In this document: positions 1-8,092 of the stretch, piece by piece | Layout of the letters: every line of letters starts with the position of its first letter | Numbering within the stretch: position 1 is the first letter of the stretch | From: Streptomyces spinoverrucosus | Lineage (GTDB): Bacteria; Actinomycetota; Actinomycetes; Streptomycetales; Streptomycetaceae | Assembly (NCBI RefSeq): GCF_015712165.1 | Contig: NZ_JADPZX010000001.1 | Coordinates: 5,034,001 to 5,098,000 of the forward strand | Reading direction: 5' to 3' | DNA: 64,000 bases | Notes under the pieces: model-generated | What the model saw: the letters and a program-made list of their open reading frames with translations, nothing else | What the model was told of the DNA's origin: nothing | Database searches by the model: none | Position numbers and translations under genes: made by a program

Positions 1-218
1 ACGGCGTCGTCTGGGTGCCGTCGATGCGGATGGTGGTCAACCTCGACGACTTCGACAAGTCGAAGTGGATCAACCTCAGCGGCGCCTCCGGGCACGCCTA
101 CAGCTCGCACTACACCGACCAGACCGGCAAGTGGGCCAAGGGCGAGCTGCTGGACTGGTCGTTCACCAAGCAGGCGGTGGACAAGGGCACGGACGACACC
201 CTGGCCCTGAAGCCGTGA
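1..218 (+). CDS. Penicillin acylase family protein (3' end only)
   Basis: The reading frame is open from the window edge (codons start at base 3) and ends with TGA at 216-218. The visible 71 or so residues include VPSMRMVVNLDDFD, SGASGHAYSSHYTDQ and GELLDWSFT. These match the C-terminal part of the Ntn-hydrolase penicillin amidase family, which are usually secreted, self-processing amide hydrolases; the nucleophile region lies outside the window. The gene converges on the cyclo-ligase gene across a perfect palindromic terminator. Family assignment rests on recognition of the C-terminal signature only. Confidence 0.75.
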   Translation, partial: GVVWVPSMRMVVNLDDFDKSKWINLSGASGHAYSSHYTDQTGKWAKGELLDWSFTKQAVDKGTDDTLALKP

Positions 219-237
219 CCCACTGACGGCGACCGAC

Positions 238-275
238 CCGAAGGGCCCTCCACGCGCGCGTGGAGGGCCCTTCGG
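238..275. terminator. Bidirectional terminator between convergent genes
   Basis: A perfect 38-base palindrome centred at 256/257 (arms 238-256 and 257-275). It lies between the convergent stops at 218 (plus) and 288 (minus), so it can serve both genes. There is no strong T-tract, as is usual in Streptomyces. Confidence 0.8.
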
Positions 276-287
276 TCTGCCGGGGCC

Positions 288-914
288 TCACCTCCGGGAG
301 CGCGGGAAGCGGCGCACGCCCGACGGCGTCACCACCGCGTGCACCGGCCGGTCGTGCCGCTCCGTGGGGACGAGCGGGACGACCTCCGCGTCGTACAGCA
401 GCACCACCAGCGCGGGATGGGCGCCCGCGCGCTCCAGACGCGCCAGGACACGGTCGTACGACCCTCCGCCGCGCCCCAGCCGCATCCCGCGCGCGTCGAC
501 CGCGAGGCCCGGCAGCAGCACGGCGTCGGCGCCCGTCACCGCGTCCGGGCCGAGCCGCTCGCCGGCCGGCTCCCAAAGAGCCATCTTTCCGCCGTGTTGG
601 ACACGCGCGAGGGAGCCCTTCCCGGAGTAAACGCCCCAGTCAAGGTCGTTGTCGGGCAAAAGCGCCGGAAGCAGGACGCGTACCCCCCGCGCGTGCAGCG
701 CGTCGAGTAGCGCGAGCGTGCCGGGCTCGCTCCCCACGGAGACGTACGCCGCCACCGTGCGCGCATGCGCCAGCTCGCCCAGTTCGAGCGCGTGTTCGGC
801 CAGCGCGGCCGCCGCCGCCTCCACGTCACCTGCGGGCAACCTGCTTCTCACCGCGAGGAGCTCTCGCCGCAATGTGCGCTTGTCAGGCTCGCCCATGCGT
901 CCGAGGTGGCCCAT
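288..914 (-). CDS. 5-formyltetrahydrofolate cyclo-ligase
   Basis: Predicted to convert 5-formyl-THF to 5,10-methenyl-THF with ATP (MTHFS/YgfA family), in the cytosol. The 208-residue product has the C-terminal motif MRLGRGGGSYDR, typical of the phosphate/folate loop of this family, preceded by DAVLLPGLAVD. Longer in-frame starts exist (up to 1010) but would run into the divergent galU start. ATG 914 was chosen because GGGAG lies 6-7 bases upstream; ATG 896 is a weaker alternative. It is divergent from galU, as in other streptomycetes (from memory). Confidence 0.88.
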   Translation of the reverse strand: MGHLGRMGEPDKRTLRRELLAVRSRLPAGDVEAAAAALAEHALELGELAHARTVAAYVSVGSEPGTLALLDALHARGVRVLLPALLPDNDLDWGVYSGKGSLARVQHGGKMALWEPAGERLGPDAVTGADAVLLPGLAVDARGMRLGRGGGSYDRVLARLERAGAHPALVVLLYDAEVVPLVPTERHDRPVHAVVTPSGVRRFPRSRR

Positions 915-941
915 CCGTCGCTCCCGTACCGTGATCAAAGG

Positions 942-953
942 GCTCATATGAGC
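942..953. promoter_or_regulatory. 12-bp palindrome in the divergent promoter region
   Basis: GCTCATATGAGC is a perfect palindrome in the 94-bp gap between the cyclo-ligase and galU starts. It may be an operator, but no regulator is recognised and chance is possible. Confidence 0.3.
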
Positions 954-1008
954 GCCAACTGTCCGGAGCCTGTGATTCCTCACAAACGCACCGGATATGG
1001 TTGCGGAC

Positions 1009-1911
1009 ATGACTCAGGCGCAACCACGGATCAACAAGGCTGTCATTCCCGCAGCAGGCCTCGGCACCCGGTTCCTGCCGGCCACCAAAGCCACTCCCAA
1101 GGAGATGCTGCCGGTCGTGGACAAGCCGGCGATCCAGTACGTGGTCGAGGAGGCCGTCTCGGCCGGTCTCGACGACGTCCTCATGATCACCGGTCGCAAC
1201 AAGCGGCCCCTTGAGGACCACTTCGACCGCAACTACGAGCTCGAGTCGGCTCTGGAGAAGAAGGGCGACGCCGAGCGGCTCGCCAAGGTCCAGGAGTCGA
1301 GCGACCTCGCGACCATGCACTACGTGCGCCAGGGCGACCCCAGGGGACTGGGTCACGCCGTCCTGTGCGCGGCCCCCCACGTCGGCGACGAGCCCTTCGC
1401 GGTACTCCTCGGCGACGACCTGATCGACCCGCGCGACCCGCTCCTCAAGCGCATGATCGAGGTCCAGGAGCAGCACGGCGGCAGCGTCATCGCGCTCATG
1501 GAGGTGGCGCCCGAGCAGATCCATCTCTACGGCTGCGCGGCCGTAGAGGCCACCGAGGACGGCGACGTGGTCAAGGTGAGCGACCTGGTCGAGAAGCCGG
1601 ACGCGGCCGACGCCCCGTCGAACTACGCCATCATCGGCCGCTACGTCCTCGACCCGCGCATCTTCGACATACTGCGCAAGACCGAGCCCGGCCGCGGCGG
1701 CGAGATCCAGATCACCGACGCCCTCCAGCAGCTCGCCGCGGACGAGAAGGTCGGCGGCCCGGTGCACGGCGTCGTCTTCAAGGGCCGCCGCTATGACACC
1801 GGCGACCGCGGCGACTATCTGCGTGCCATTGTCAGACTCGCGTGCGAACGTGAAGACCTGGGCCCGGACTTCCGGACCTGGCTTCGCAGTTACGTCACCG
1901 AGGAGATGTAG
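1009..1911 (+). CDS. galU: UTP-glucose-1-phosphate uridylyltransferase
   Basis: Makes UDP-glucose from UTP and glucose-1-phosphate for glycan and cell-wall precursor synthesis. The 300-residue protein has the nucleotidyltransferase loop AAGLGTRFLPATKA at about residues 15-28, then KEMLPVVDKP, GLGHAVLCA, LLGDDL and EKP motifs, all characteristic of bacterial GalU. ATG 1009 (MTQAQPRINKAVIP) was preferred to ATG 997 because family members begin a few residues before the KAVIPAAG strand; neither has a strong ribosome binding site. moeA follows after four bases, so co-transcription is likely. Confidence 0.93.
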   Translation: MTQAQPRINKAVIPAAGLGTRFLPATKATPKEMLPVVDKPAIQYVVEEAVSAGLDDVLMITGRNKRPLEDHFDRNYELESALEKKGDAERLAKVQESSDLATMHYVRQGDPRGLGHAVLCAAPHVGDEPFAVLLGDDLIDPRDPLLKRMIEVQEQHGGSVIALMEVAPEQIHLYGCAAVEATEDGDVVKVSDLVEKPDAADAPSNYAIIGRYVLDPRIFDILRKTEPGRGGEIQITDALQQLAADEKVGGPVHGVVFKGRRYDTGDRGDYLRAIVRLACEREDLGPDFRTWLRSYVTEEM

Positions 1912-1915
1912 CCAC

Positions 1916-3238
1916 TTGAGCACCGCCGCGCCCCGCGCCACCGGCCAGGACCACCTGTGGTCGGTGGACGAACACCTGGAGGACATCCTCGAGACCGTCC
2001 GCCCCCTCGAACCCATCGAGCTGCAACTGCTCGACGCCCAGGGCTGCGTCCTGGTCGACGACGTCACGGTGCCGGTGTCCCTGCCACCGTTCGACAACAG
2101 CTCCATGGACGGGTACGCGGTACGGGTCGCGGATGTCGCGGGCGCGAGCGAGGAGTTCCCGGCCGTCCTGGAGGTCGTCGGGGACGTCGCGGCGGGCCAG
2201 GCCGAGCTGCGGACCGTGGGCCCCGGCCAGGCCGCCCGCATCATGACCGGCGCCCCGCTGCCGCCCGGCGCCGAGACGGTGGTGCCCGTGGAGTGGACCG
2301 ACGGCGGCCTCGGCGAGGGCCCCGTCAGCGGGATGCGGGCCCGCAGCCTCGGCCCCGAGGGCGCCTCCGGGCAGGTGCGCGTGCACCGGCCCGCCGAGGC
2401 ACGCGCGCACGTACGCGCGAAGGGCAGCGACGTGCGGGCCGGTGACCGCGCCCTCGAAGCGGGTACCGTCCTCGGCCCGCCGCAGATCGCGCTGCTCGCC
2501 GCGATCGGCCGCGGCACCGTGCGCGTCCGCCCGCGCCCGCGCGTGGTGGTGCTGTCCACCGGCAGCGAACTCGTCCAGCCCGGCGAGGAGCTGGCCGGCG
2601 GCCAGATCTACGACTCCAACAGCTTCGCCCTCACCGCGGCCGCCCGCGACGCCGGCGCCATCGCCTACCGGGTGGGCGCGGTCGCCGACGACGCCGAGAC
2701 CCTGCGCACCACCATCGAGGACCAGCTCGTCCGTGCCGACCTGATGGTCACCACGGGCGGCGTCAGCGTCGGGGCGTACGACGTCGTCAAGGAGGCGCTG
2801 TCGCACGTCGGCGACGAGGACGTGGCGGGCAGCGGCATCGAGTTCCGCAAGCTCGCCATGCAGCCCGGCAAGCCCCAGGGCTTCGGCTCCATCGGCCCCG
2901 ACCACACCCCCCTGCTGGCCCTCCCCGGCAACCCGGTGTCGTCGTACGTCTCCTTCGAACTGTTCGTGCGCCCCGCGATCCGCACCCTCATGGGCCTGAA
3001 GGACGTCCACCGGCCCAGAACGCGCGCGACGCTGACCGGGGACGAGCCGCTGACCTCCCCGAAGGGCCGCAGGCAGTTCCTGCGCGGCAGCTACGCCGAC
3101 GGCCGGGTGACGCCGGTCGGCGGGGCCGGGTCCCACCTGATCGCCGCCCTCGCGCACGCCGACGCGCTGATCGTCGTACCCGAGGACGTCCAGTCCGTCG
3201 AGCCCGGTGCCGAGGTCGAGGTGGTCCTGCTCGGCTGA
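1916..3238 (+). CDS. moeA: MoeA/Glp-type molybdopterin molybdotransferase
   Basis: MoeA inserts molybdate into adenylylated molybdopterin. The 440-residue product shows [14 protein letters not shown] (domain I/III junction), [11 protein letters not shown] in the MoCF-like domain and [13 protein letters not shown] near the C-terminus. The start is taken as TTG 1916, with AGGAG at 1901-1905 inside the galU stop region; this gives N-terminus [10 protein letters not shown]. It leads a run with moaC, mog, a GNAT gene and sepX. Actinobacterial genomes often have several MoeA paralogues, and in Corynebacterium the paralogue next to a membrane receptor (Glp/GlpR) acts in cell division. The location four genes from sepX makes a Glp-like role possible in addition to, or instead of, Moco synthesis. 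Confidence 0.88.
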   Translation: MSTAAPRATGQDHLWSVDEHLEDILETVRPLEPIELQLLDAQGCVLVDDVTVPVSLPPFDNSSMDGYAVRVADVAGASEEFPAVLEVVGDVAAGQAELRTVGPGQAARIMTGAPLPPGAETVVPVEWTDGGLGEGPVSGMRARSLGPEGASGQVRVHRPAEARAHVRAKGSDVRAGDRALEAGTVLGPPQIALLAAIGRGTVRVRPRPRVVVLSTGSELVQPGEELAGGQIYDSNSFALTAAARDAGAIAYRVGAVADDAETLRTTIEDQLVRADLMVTTGGVSVGAYDVVKEALSHVGDEDVAGSGIEFRKLAMQPGKPQGFGSIGPDHTPLLALPGNPVSSYVSFELFVRPAIRTLMGLKDVHRPRTRATLTGDEPLTSPKGRRQFLRGSYADGRVTPVGGAGSHLIAALAHADALIVVPEDVQSVEPGAEVEVVLLG

Positions 3239-3321
3239 CCACCCCAGGTTGGCGGTACCGTGTCGCGCACAGCAGGCCCGTGCGCCGCACCGCGACGGGC
3301 CCGGACCGGGAGCGCCACACC

Positions 3322-3801
3322 ATGAGCACGCAGGACCGACTGACGCACCTCGACGACGCGGGCGCCGCCCGCATGGTCGACGTATCCGGCAAAGACGTCA
3401 CCGCGCGCACCGCGCGCGCCAGCGGACGCGTCCTCGTCTCACCCAGTGTGATCGAGCTGCTGCGCGGCGAAGGGGTCCCCAAGGGAGACGCCCTCGCCAC
3501 CGCGCGGATCGCGGGGATCATGGGCGCCAAGCGGACGCCGGACCTGATCCCGCTGTGCCACCCGTTGTCGGTGTCCGGTGTGACACTGGACCTGTCGGTC
3601 GCGGACGACGCCGTGGAGATCACCGCCACGGTGAAGACGACGGACCGCACGGGCGTCGAGATGGAGGCGCTCACCGCGGTCTCCGTCGCCGCGCTCACCG
3701 TGATCGACATGGTCAAGGCGGTCGACAAGGGAGCGGTCATCACGGACGTGCGGGTGGAGGAGAAGACGGGCGGCAAGTCGGGCGACTGGAGCCGGGCATG
3801 A
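3322..3801 (+). CDS. moaC: Cyclic pyranopterin monophosphate synthase accessory protein MoaC
   Basis: MoaC acts with MoaA in the first step of molybdenum cofactor synthesis, converting the cyclic GTP intermediate to cPMP. The 159-residue product has the family-specific LIPLCHPL motif with the catalytic His, ADDAVEI, and [11 protein letters not shown] with the active-site lysines. ATG 3322 is chosen because GGGAG lies at 3308-3312; an upstream in-frame start at 3280 has no such site. The stop overlaps the mog start as ATGA. Confidence 0.95.
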   Translation: MSTQDRLTHLDDAGAARMVDVSGKDVTARTARASGRVLVSPSVIELLRGEGVPKGDALATARIAGIMGAKRTPDLIPLCHPLSVSGVTLDLSVADDAVEITATVKTTDRTGVEMEALTAVSVAALTVIDMVKAVDKGAVITDVRVEEKTGGKSGDWSRA

Positions 3802-4334
3802 CTCTCGACGCGGCGCTCGGCGGTGCGCTGGTCGCGCCGTACAGCGCTCTGGTGATCACGGCCTCCAACCGGGCCGCCGCCGGCGTCTACGAGGACAAGG
3901 GCGGCCCGCTGATCGCGGACGGCCTCAAGGGCTTCGGGTTCGCCGTCGACGGACCGCAGGTCGTCCGGGACGGGGACCCCGTTCAGGCCGCGCTGCGGGC
4001 GGGCGTGGACGCCGGGTACGACGTGATCGTCACCACGGGCGGCACGGGCATCTCGCCCACCGACCGCACCCCGGAGGCCACCCGCGCGGTGCTCGACCGC
4101 GAGGTGCCGGGCATCGCGGAGGCCATCCGCGCGTACGGCCGGGACAAGGTGCCGACCGCGGTGCTCTCCCGGGGCCTGGCCGGAGTGGCGGGCGGGACAC
4201 TGATCGTCAACCTGCCGGGATCGACCGGCGGCGTGCGCGACGGGCTGGCCGTCCTGGAGCCCCTGCTGATCCACGCCGTCGACCAGATCCGCGGTGGCGA
4301 CCACCCCAGACCCAGCAGCGGGGGTGCGAGCTGA
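3798..4334 (+). CDS. mog: MogA/MoaB family molybdopterin adenylyltransferase
   Basis: Adenylylates molybdopterin before metal insertion by MoeA. The 178-residue MoCF-fold protein has [11 protein letters not shown] at the N-terminus, the substrate loop [16 protein letters not shown] around residues 75-90 and [12 protein letters not shown] near the end. The start overlaps the moaC stop by four bases, which implies translational coupling. Whether it is MogA or MoaB by function cannot be decided from sequence alone. Confidence 0.9.
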   Translation: MTLDAALGGALVAPYSALVITASNRAAAGVYEDKGGPLIADGLKGFGFAVDGPQVVRDGDPVQAALRAGVDAGYDVIVTTGGTGISPTDRTPEATRAVLDREVPGIAEAIRAYGRDKVPTAVLSRGLAGVAGGTLIVNLPGSTGGVRDGLAVLEPLLIHAVDQIRGGDHPRPSSGGAS

Positions 4335-4360
4335 ACAGCCCATCCTGGCCCGTCGAACTG

Positions 4361-5011
4361 GTGGAGGGCGATGTCGTCCTCCGTCCGATAAAGCTGCGCG
4401 ACCAACGGGCCTGGCGTGAGGTCAACCGGCGTAACCGGGACTGGCTGCGCCCCTGGGAGGCGACCATTCCGCCGCCCACGCCCGGCGGGCCGATCGCGCA
4501 CCGTCCGACGTACCGCCAGATGGTCCGCCATCTGCGCTCCGAGGCGAGCGCGGGCCGGATGCTGCCGTTCGTCATCGAGTACCAGGGGCGCCTGGTCGGG
4601 CAGTTGACGGTCGCCGGGATCACCTGGGGCTCGATGTGCTCGGGGCACGTCGGTTACTGGGTGGACGAGGCGGTGGCCGGGCGGGGCGTGATGCCTACGG
4701 CCGTGGCGCTGGCCGTCGACCACTGTTTCCGGACCGTCGGCCTGCACCGCATCGAGGTCTGCATTCGCCCCGAGAACGGGCCCAGCCGCCGCGTGGTGGA
4801 GAAACTCGGATTCCGCGAGGAGGGCCTCAGGCCCCGTTATCTCCACATCGACGGCGCCTGGCGCGACCATCTCGTGTTCGCGCTCACGGCGGAAGAAGTC
4901 CCCGAAGGACTGCTGGCCCGCTGGCGCCGGACCCGGATGCGGAAGACCCAGGGGAACGCGCAGGACATGCCGCAGAACGCCCCCGGGAATCCGGCCGGAC
5001 CCAGAAATTGA
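4361..5011 (+). CDS. GNAT acetyltransferase, RimJ/RimL-like
   Basis: A 216-residue acetyl-CoA-dependent N-acetyltransferase of the ribosomal-protein-alanine type. Visible features are VLRPIKLRDQRAW at the start, GHVGYWVDEAVAGRGVMPTA (motif A, acetyl-CoA loop) and NGPSRRVVEKLGFREEG (motif B). GTG 4361 is used. The frame continues upstream as [10 protein letters not shown] from a CTG at 4331 that overlaps the mog TGA as CTGA, so a CTG start ten codons earlier is possible. It sits between the Moco genes and sepX; this order is conserved in many actinobacteria, but its substrate is unknown. Confidence 0.85.
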   Translation: MEGDVVLRPIKLRDQRAWREVNRRNRDWLRPWEATIPPPTPGGPIAHRPTYRQMVRHLRSEASAGRMLPFVIEYQGRLVGQLTVAGITWGSMCSGHVGYWVDEAVAGRGVMPTAVALAVDHCFRTVGLHRIEVCIRPENGPSRRVVEKLGFREEGLRPRYLHIDGAWRDHLVFALTAEEVPEGLLARWRRTRMRKTQGNAQDMPQNAPGNPAGPRN

Positions 5012-5184
5012 ATACATGTTCGAAATTGATCGGTTCCCGACCGGTCCGGGGCAATGAATTTCGCGGGACCGGCAGCCTGCTGATCGCATCGGTCACAAAA
5101 AAAGCTCGAAATATCAGCCAGATCGTGCGACACACCGGCTCAATTGGCAGATGGCCTCACGCAAACCCCTCTACCGTGTGAGGC

Positions 5185-6435
5185 GTGAGCAGCAGCGGCC
5201 TCATCTACGCAGTCATTGTCGGGGCCTGGGCCGCCTACTTGGTGCCGATGTGGCTCCGTAGGCAGGACGAGCTGAACGAGGCCCGTCCGACGGAACGCTT
5301 CAGCACAGCCATCCGGTTGCTGTCCGGACGGGCGGGCATGGAGCGCCGATACGCCAAGGACCTGCGGGCGCGCTCCGCCGACGAGGGGGAGCCCGACGCG
5401 GACGACCCGGACGCCGTCACCGACTCGGTGGACGTCCGGGCCTTTGCCGTGTCTCCGACGCGCCCTCAGGTGGGCGGCGTCATGGAGACGGCGTCGGGAG
5501 CCGGGCAGGCGTCCGAGGCCCGCCCGGCCGGCACCGCCCCCGCCCGGGACGACACGTCCGCGCCCCCACACAAGGCGATCCCTCCGGCCCGTCGTGCCCC
5601 CGGCGCGGAGGCGGCCGCGGCACGCGCCCGGCGCTCGAAGGTGCTTGCGCGCCGCAGGCGCACCACCGTCATGCTCTTCCTCGCCTTCACGCTCGGCGCG
5701 ATCGTCGCGGCCGTCGGCGGGCTCGCCTTCCTCTGGGCGCCCGGTGTGCCCGCCGTGCTGCTCAGCGGGTACATCGCGTATCTGCGTACGCAGGAGCGCC
5801 GCCGGTTCGCGTACCAGATGGACCGGCGGCGGGCGGAGGCCGCGGCCCAGCGGCTGCGTGAGCGGGCCCGTCAGCCGCGTCGGCACGCGGCGGCCGAGGC
5901 CGAGGCCGGCGAACCCGAGGAGGGGCCCGAGCCGGAGGCCGACCCCGGGCTGTCGGCGCTGGCCGCGGACCGGCGGGCGCTGGTGGAGCAGACCGATCAC
6001 GCCGAGTGGGTCGATCAGCAGCGGGAGCGGCAGCGGCGGCCCGGGCGCGGGGAGAGCTGGGAGCCCGTGCCGGTGCCCTTGCCAACGTATGTGACGGCGC
6101 CGGTCGCGCCGCGGGCGACGCCGGATGTGGATCTCGGGGCGCCGACCGCGTGGAGTTCGGCGCGGTCGAGTTCGGTGGCGCGGGACCAGGATGCGGTCGC
6201 GGGCACGCGGGAGCACGGCTCCGGGGCGCCAGGCGTCGCGTCCCCGTCCGACGCGAAGGCGGGGGAGACGGGGCAGACCCGGGAGGCGGACGGCGCGGCG
6301 GACAGGGCCGACGGCGAGGGGCGCGGGGACGCGCGGCGCCGGGCGGCTTCGGCGCGACGGGCGCGGGAACGGGGGCGTACGCCGCTGTTCGACCAGTACG
6401 AGGACGGGGAGCGGCCGCGGGCGGCCAACGAGTAG
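5185..6435 (+). CDS. sepX: SepX-like actinobacterial divisome membrane protein (GlpR-type)
   Basis: A 416-residue protein. There is an N-terminal membrane segment at about residues 4-22 (LIYAVIVGAWAAYLVPMWL), followed by RRQDELNEA. A long disordered linker comes next, two adjacent membrane helices at about 161-182 and 183-200, then a basic/acidic low-complexity tail. This layout and the strongly conserved N-terminus match SepX, a Streptomyces membrane protein needed for cross-walls and sporulation septa, related to corynebacterial GlpR. GTG 5185 has no properly spaced ribosome binding site, and TACCGT lies just upstream, so a leaderless mRNA is plausible. Assignment is from recognition, not a search. 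Confidence 0.75.
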   Translation: MSSSGLIYAVIVGAWAAYLVPMWLRRQDELNEARPTERFSTAIRLLSGRAGMERRYAKDLRARSADEGEPDADDPDAVTDSVDVRAFAVSPTRPQVGGVMETASGAGQASEARPAGTAPARDDTSAPPHKAIPPARRAPGAEAAAARARRSKVLARRRRTTVMLFLAFTLGAIVAAVGGLAFLWAPGVPAVLLSGYIAYLRTQERRRFAYQMDRRRAEAAAQRLRERARQPRRHAAAEAEAGEPEEGPEPEADPGLSALAADRRALVEQTDHAEWVDQQRERQRRPGRGESWEPVPVPLPTYVTAPVAPRATPDVDLGAPTAWSSARSSSVARDQDAVAGTREHGSGAPGVASPSDAKAGETGQTREADGAADRADGEGRGDARRRAASARRARERGRTPLFDQYEDGERPRAANE

Positions 6436-6480
6436 CCGAGCCGGGACTCCGGCCCCGGGTCCAGCGGGAACGGATTTCCA

Positions 6481-6500
6481 AGCACCCCGATCGGGGTGCT
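6481..6500. terminator. Palindrome after sepX, before tRNA-Ala
   Basis: AGCACCCCGATCGGGGTGCT is a perfect 20-base palindrome located 45 bases after the sepX stop and 19 bases before the tRNA. It probably ends the sepX transcript. Confidence 0.6.
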
Positions 6501-6519
6501 AAAGTTTCACTCGTTGCAA

Positions 6520-6593
6520 GGGCCTGTGGCGCAGTCCGGTAGCGCACCTCGTTCGCATCGAGGGGGCCAGGGGTTCAAATCCCCTCAGGTCCA
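6520..6593 (+). tRNA. tRNA-Ala (anticodon CGC)
   Basis: A full cloverleaf can be drawn. The acceptor GGGCCTG pairs with CAGGTCC and includes the alanine identity pair G3-U70. The D arm is GCGC/GCGC. The anticodon stem CCTCG/CGAGG has loop TTCGCAT, giving anticodon CGC. The T arm is AGGGG/CCCCT with loop TTCAAAT, and the discriminator is A; CCA is not encoded. The 3' half from 6551 is the attachment core of the adjacent integrated element, but the gene remains complete. Confidence 0.95.
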
Positions 6594-6594
6594 C
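6551..6594 (+). other. attL (44-bp core repeat within tRNA-Ala)
   Basis: Runs from the last base of the 5' anticodon stem to one base past the tRNA 3' end. It is identical over 44 bases to 13891-13934, with flanking bases differing on both sides (6550 versus 13890, 6595 versus 13935). Confidence 0.95.
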
Positions 6595-6599
6595 GCAGC

Positions 6600-6637
6600 T
6601 CAGAGCCCCGGTTGGTGATCACCGACCGGGGCTCTGA
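6600..6637. terminator. Terminator supplied by the element next to tRNA-Ala
   Basis: Thirteen-base arms 6600-6612 and 6625-6637 (TCAGAGCCCCGGT / ACCGGGGCTCTGA) enclose a smaller palindrome GGTGATCACC at 6614-6623. It lies between the convergent tRNA and integrase genes and can stop transcription from both. It replaces the original tRNA terminator, displaced to 13940. Confidence 0.75.
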
Positions 6638-6666
6638 CGTGCCGTACAGCAGCGAAGTACAGCAAC
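6635..6666 (+). repeat. Left arm-type repeat (integrase/excisionase site candidate)
   Basis: Contains two copies of GTACAGCA (6644-6651 and 6657-6664). The 23 bases 6644-6666 recur with one change at 13786-13808, just inside the opposite att site. Paired short repeats at both ends are the usual layout of tyrosine-recombinase arm sites. Confidence 0.6.
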
Positions 6667-7889
6667 TACTTTGGATCTCGCTTCCCAAGGTGCTTGCCGA
6701 GCTTGCGAAGTGCCCGGCGAGTCGCCTCGGATGGGACGTGCGTGTACACCTCCATCGTCACCGCGATCTTGCTGTGGCGGAGGATCTGCATCGCGATCCG
6801 GGGGTGTACGTCGAGGGCAGCGAGGAGCGAGCCGCACGTGTGCCGGGTGTCGTGCAGACGGATACGACGGACACCCGCACGTTCCGACCGAGCGACGAAC
6901 AGCCGGTTGAAGTTGCGGGGTTCGTACGGCGTGCCGTAGCGGGTCGTGAACACGAAGTCGGATTCCGTCCACAGCTCACCGGCCGCTTGCTTCGCCAACT
7001 CCTGCTTCTTCAGCTGGAGTTGGAGCGCCGTGACGCAGATCTGCGGCAGCGGGAGCGTGGCCGTCGACGCCTCGGTCTTGGTCTCGTCATGGACCAGGCG
7101 CCGATTGATCCGCTGTAGCTGCATCTGCACGGTGATCTCTCCGGCGTCCAGGTTCACGTTTTCCCAGGTGAGGCCCAGCACCTCACCGCGCCGGAAGCCC
7201 AGCACGAGGATGAGCACGTAGGCCGCGTACAGCGGGTCACGGGCCGTGCTGGCCGACTCAAGGAACTGGCGAGCTTCTTCCACGGACCACGGGTGACGCT
7301 TCTTCTTCCGTGCCGATCGCACCTTGACCAGGCCCGCCACGTTCTTCGAGATCAGCTCTTCCGTCATGGCGTTGGTCAGCGCTGACCGCAGGACCGCGCG
7401 AGCATCCTGCACCGTGCGACGTGACGGGATGCGCTCGCAGCATTCACCGGCAGCGCAGCAGCGCGGCTCATCTCGCTTCGCGTCCAGGCCCTGAGCGCAG
7501 CACTGGCACTGATCCAAGAGGGTGTTCACCCAGTTCCGCACATCTCGCACGGTCAGCTTGTCGAGCCGCTTCGAGCCCAGCCCCGGCGCGATGTAGAGCC
7601 GGACGTGCATCGCGTACGTCTCGGCCGTCTTGGGCTTCAGATCGGGCTCTACGACCTCCCTGAGCCACCGCGTGAGGTACTGGGCCACCGTCGGCGTGGA
7701 CGTGGATACCGGCCCTTCCTTGGCCTCAGCATGCAGCTTGATCCACTTGTCGTGGACCTCTTCGCGTGTCTTGCCGTAGACGTACTTCCGCTTGCGCTGT
7801 CCCTCCGGGGTGGTCACCCAGGCGTACGCGGCGAAACCGTTCTTGTACGGATAGATCGAGCCCTCGCCGTTACCGCGCTTGCCGCTCAT
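6666..7889 (-). CDS. int: Tyrosine recombinase integrase
   Basis: Catalyses site-specific recombination at the tRNA-Ala att site. The 407-residue protein has an N-terminal AP2/SAM-like arm domain, a core-binding domain around residues 65-185 and a catalytic domain. Visible catalytic residues are R233 (GFRRGE), H346-x-x-R349 (HDTRH), H372 (LRHSK) and Y382 (VYTH). A Cys-rich insertion at residues 128-151 holds seven cysteines and may bind metal. The start overlaps the xis stop as ATGA; the 3' end points at attL, 72 bases away. Confidence 0.96.
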   Translation of the reverse strand: MSGKRGNGEGSIYPYKNGFAAYAWVTTPEGQRKRKYVYGKTREEVHDKWIKLHAEAKEGPVSTSTPTVAQYLTRWLREVVEPDLKPKTAETYAMHVRLYIAPGLGSKRLDKLTVRDVRNWVNTLLDQCQCCAQGLDAKRDEPRCCAAGECCERIPSRRTVQDARAVLRSALTNAMTEELISKNVAGLVKVRSARKKKRHPWSVEEARQFLESASTARDPLYAAYVLILVLGFRRGEVLGLTWENVNLDAGEITVQMQLQRINRRLVHDETKTEASTATLPLPQICVTALQLQLKKQELAKQAAGELWTESDFVFTTRYGTPYEPRNFNRLFVARSERAGVRRIRLHDTRHTCGSLLAALDVHPRIAMQILRHSKIAVTMEVYTHVPSEATRRALRKLGKHLGKRDPK

Positions 7890-8092
7890 GCTGACACCCC
7901 CTCAGATCCGGAGGCGACGCGCTGAACGTACTCGTCAACCCACTCCGGCAGGATGCGCCGGTTGCGACCGATCTTCACGGAGCGGATCTCTCCCGTGAGG
8001 ACGAGCATTTTGGTCTTGGAGAGGCCGAAGCCGAGCATGGCCGCAACCTCCGCTGTGGTGTGCCACTTCCGTGTGATCACGGTGGCGGTCAT
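7886..8092 (-). CDS. xis: Excisionase-like winged-helix protein
   Basis: A 68-residue protein with a MerR/Xis-type HTH: WHTTAEVAAMLGFGLSKTKM followed by EIRSVKIGRNRRILPEWVDEY. The position between rep and int and the 4-base overlaps on both sides (ATGA at 8089-8092 and 7886-7889) match the excision-directing protein of pSAM2-like elements. It should bend DNA at the arm sites to favour excision. Confidence 0.88.
   Translation of the reverse strand: MTATVITRKWHTTAEVAAMLGFGLSKTKMLVLTGEIRSVKIGRNRRILPEWVDEYVQRVASGSEGVSA

Noticed and set aside
883..2559. A 558-codon minus-strand frame antisense to galU and moeA.
   Set aside because: Low-complexity Arg/Ala/Ser sequence typical of antisense frames in GC-rich DNA; both plus-strand genes carry clear family motifs.
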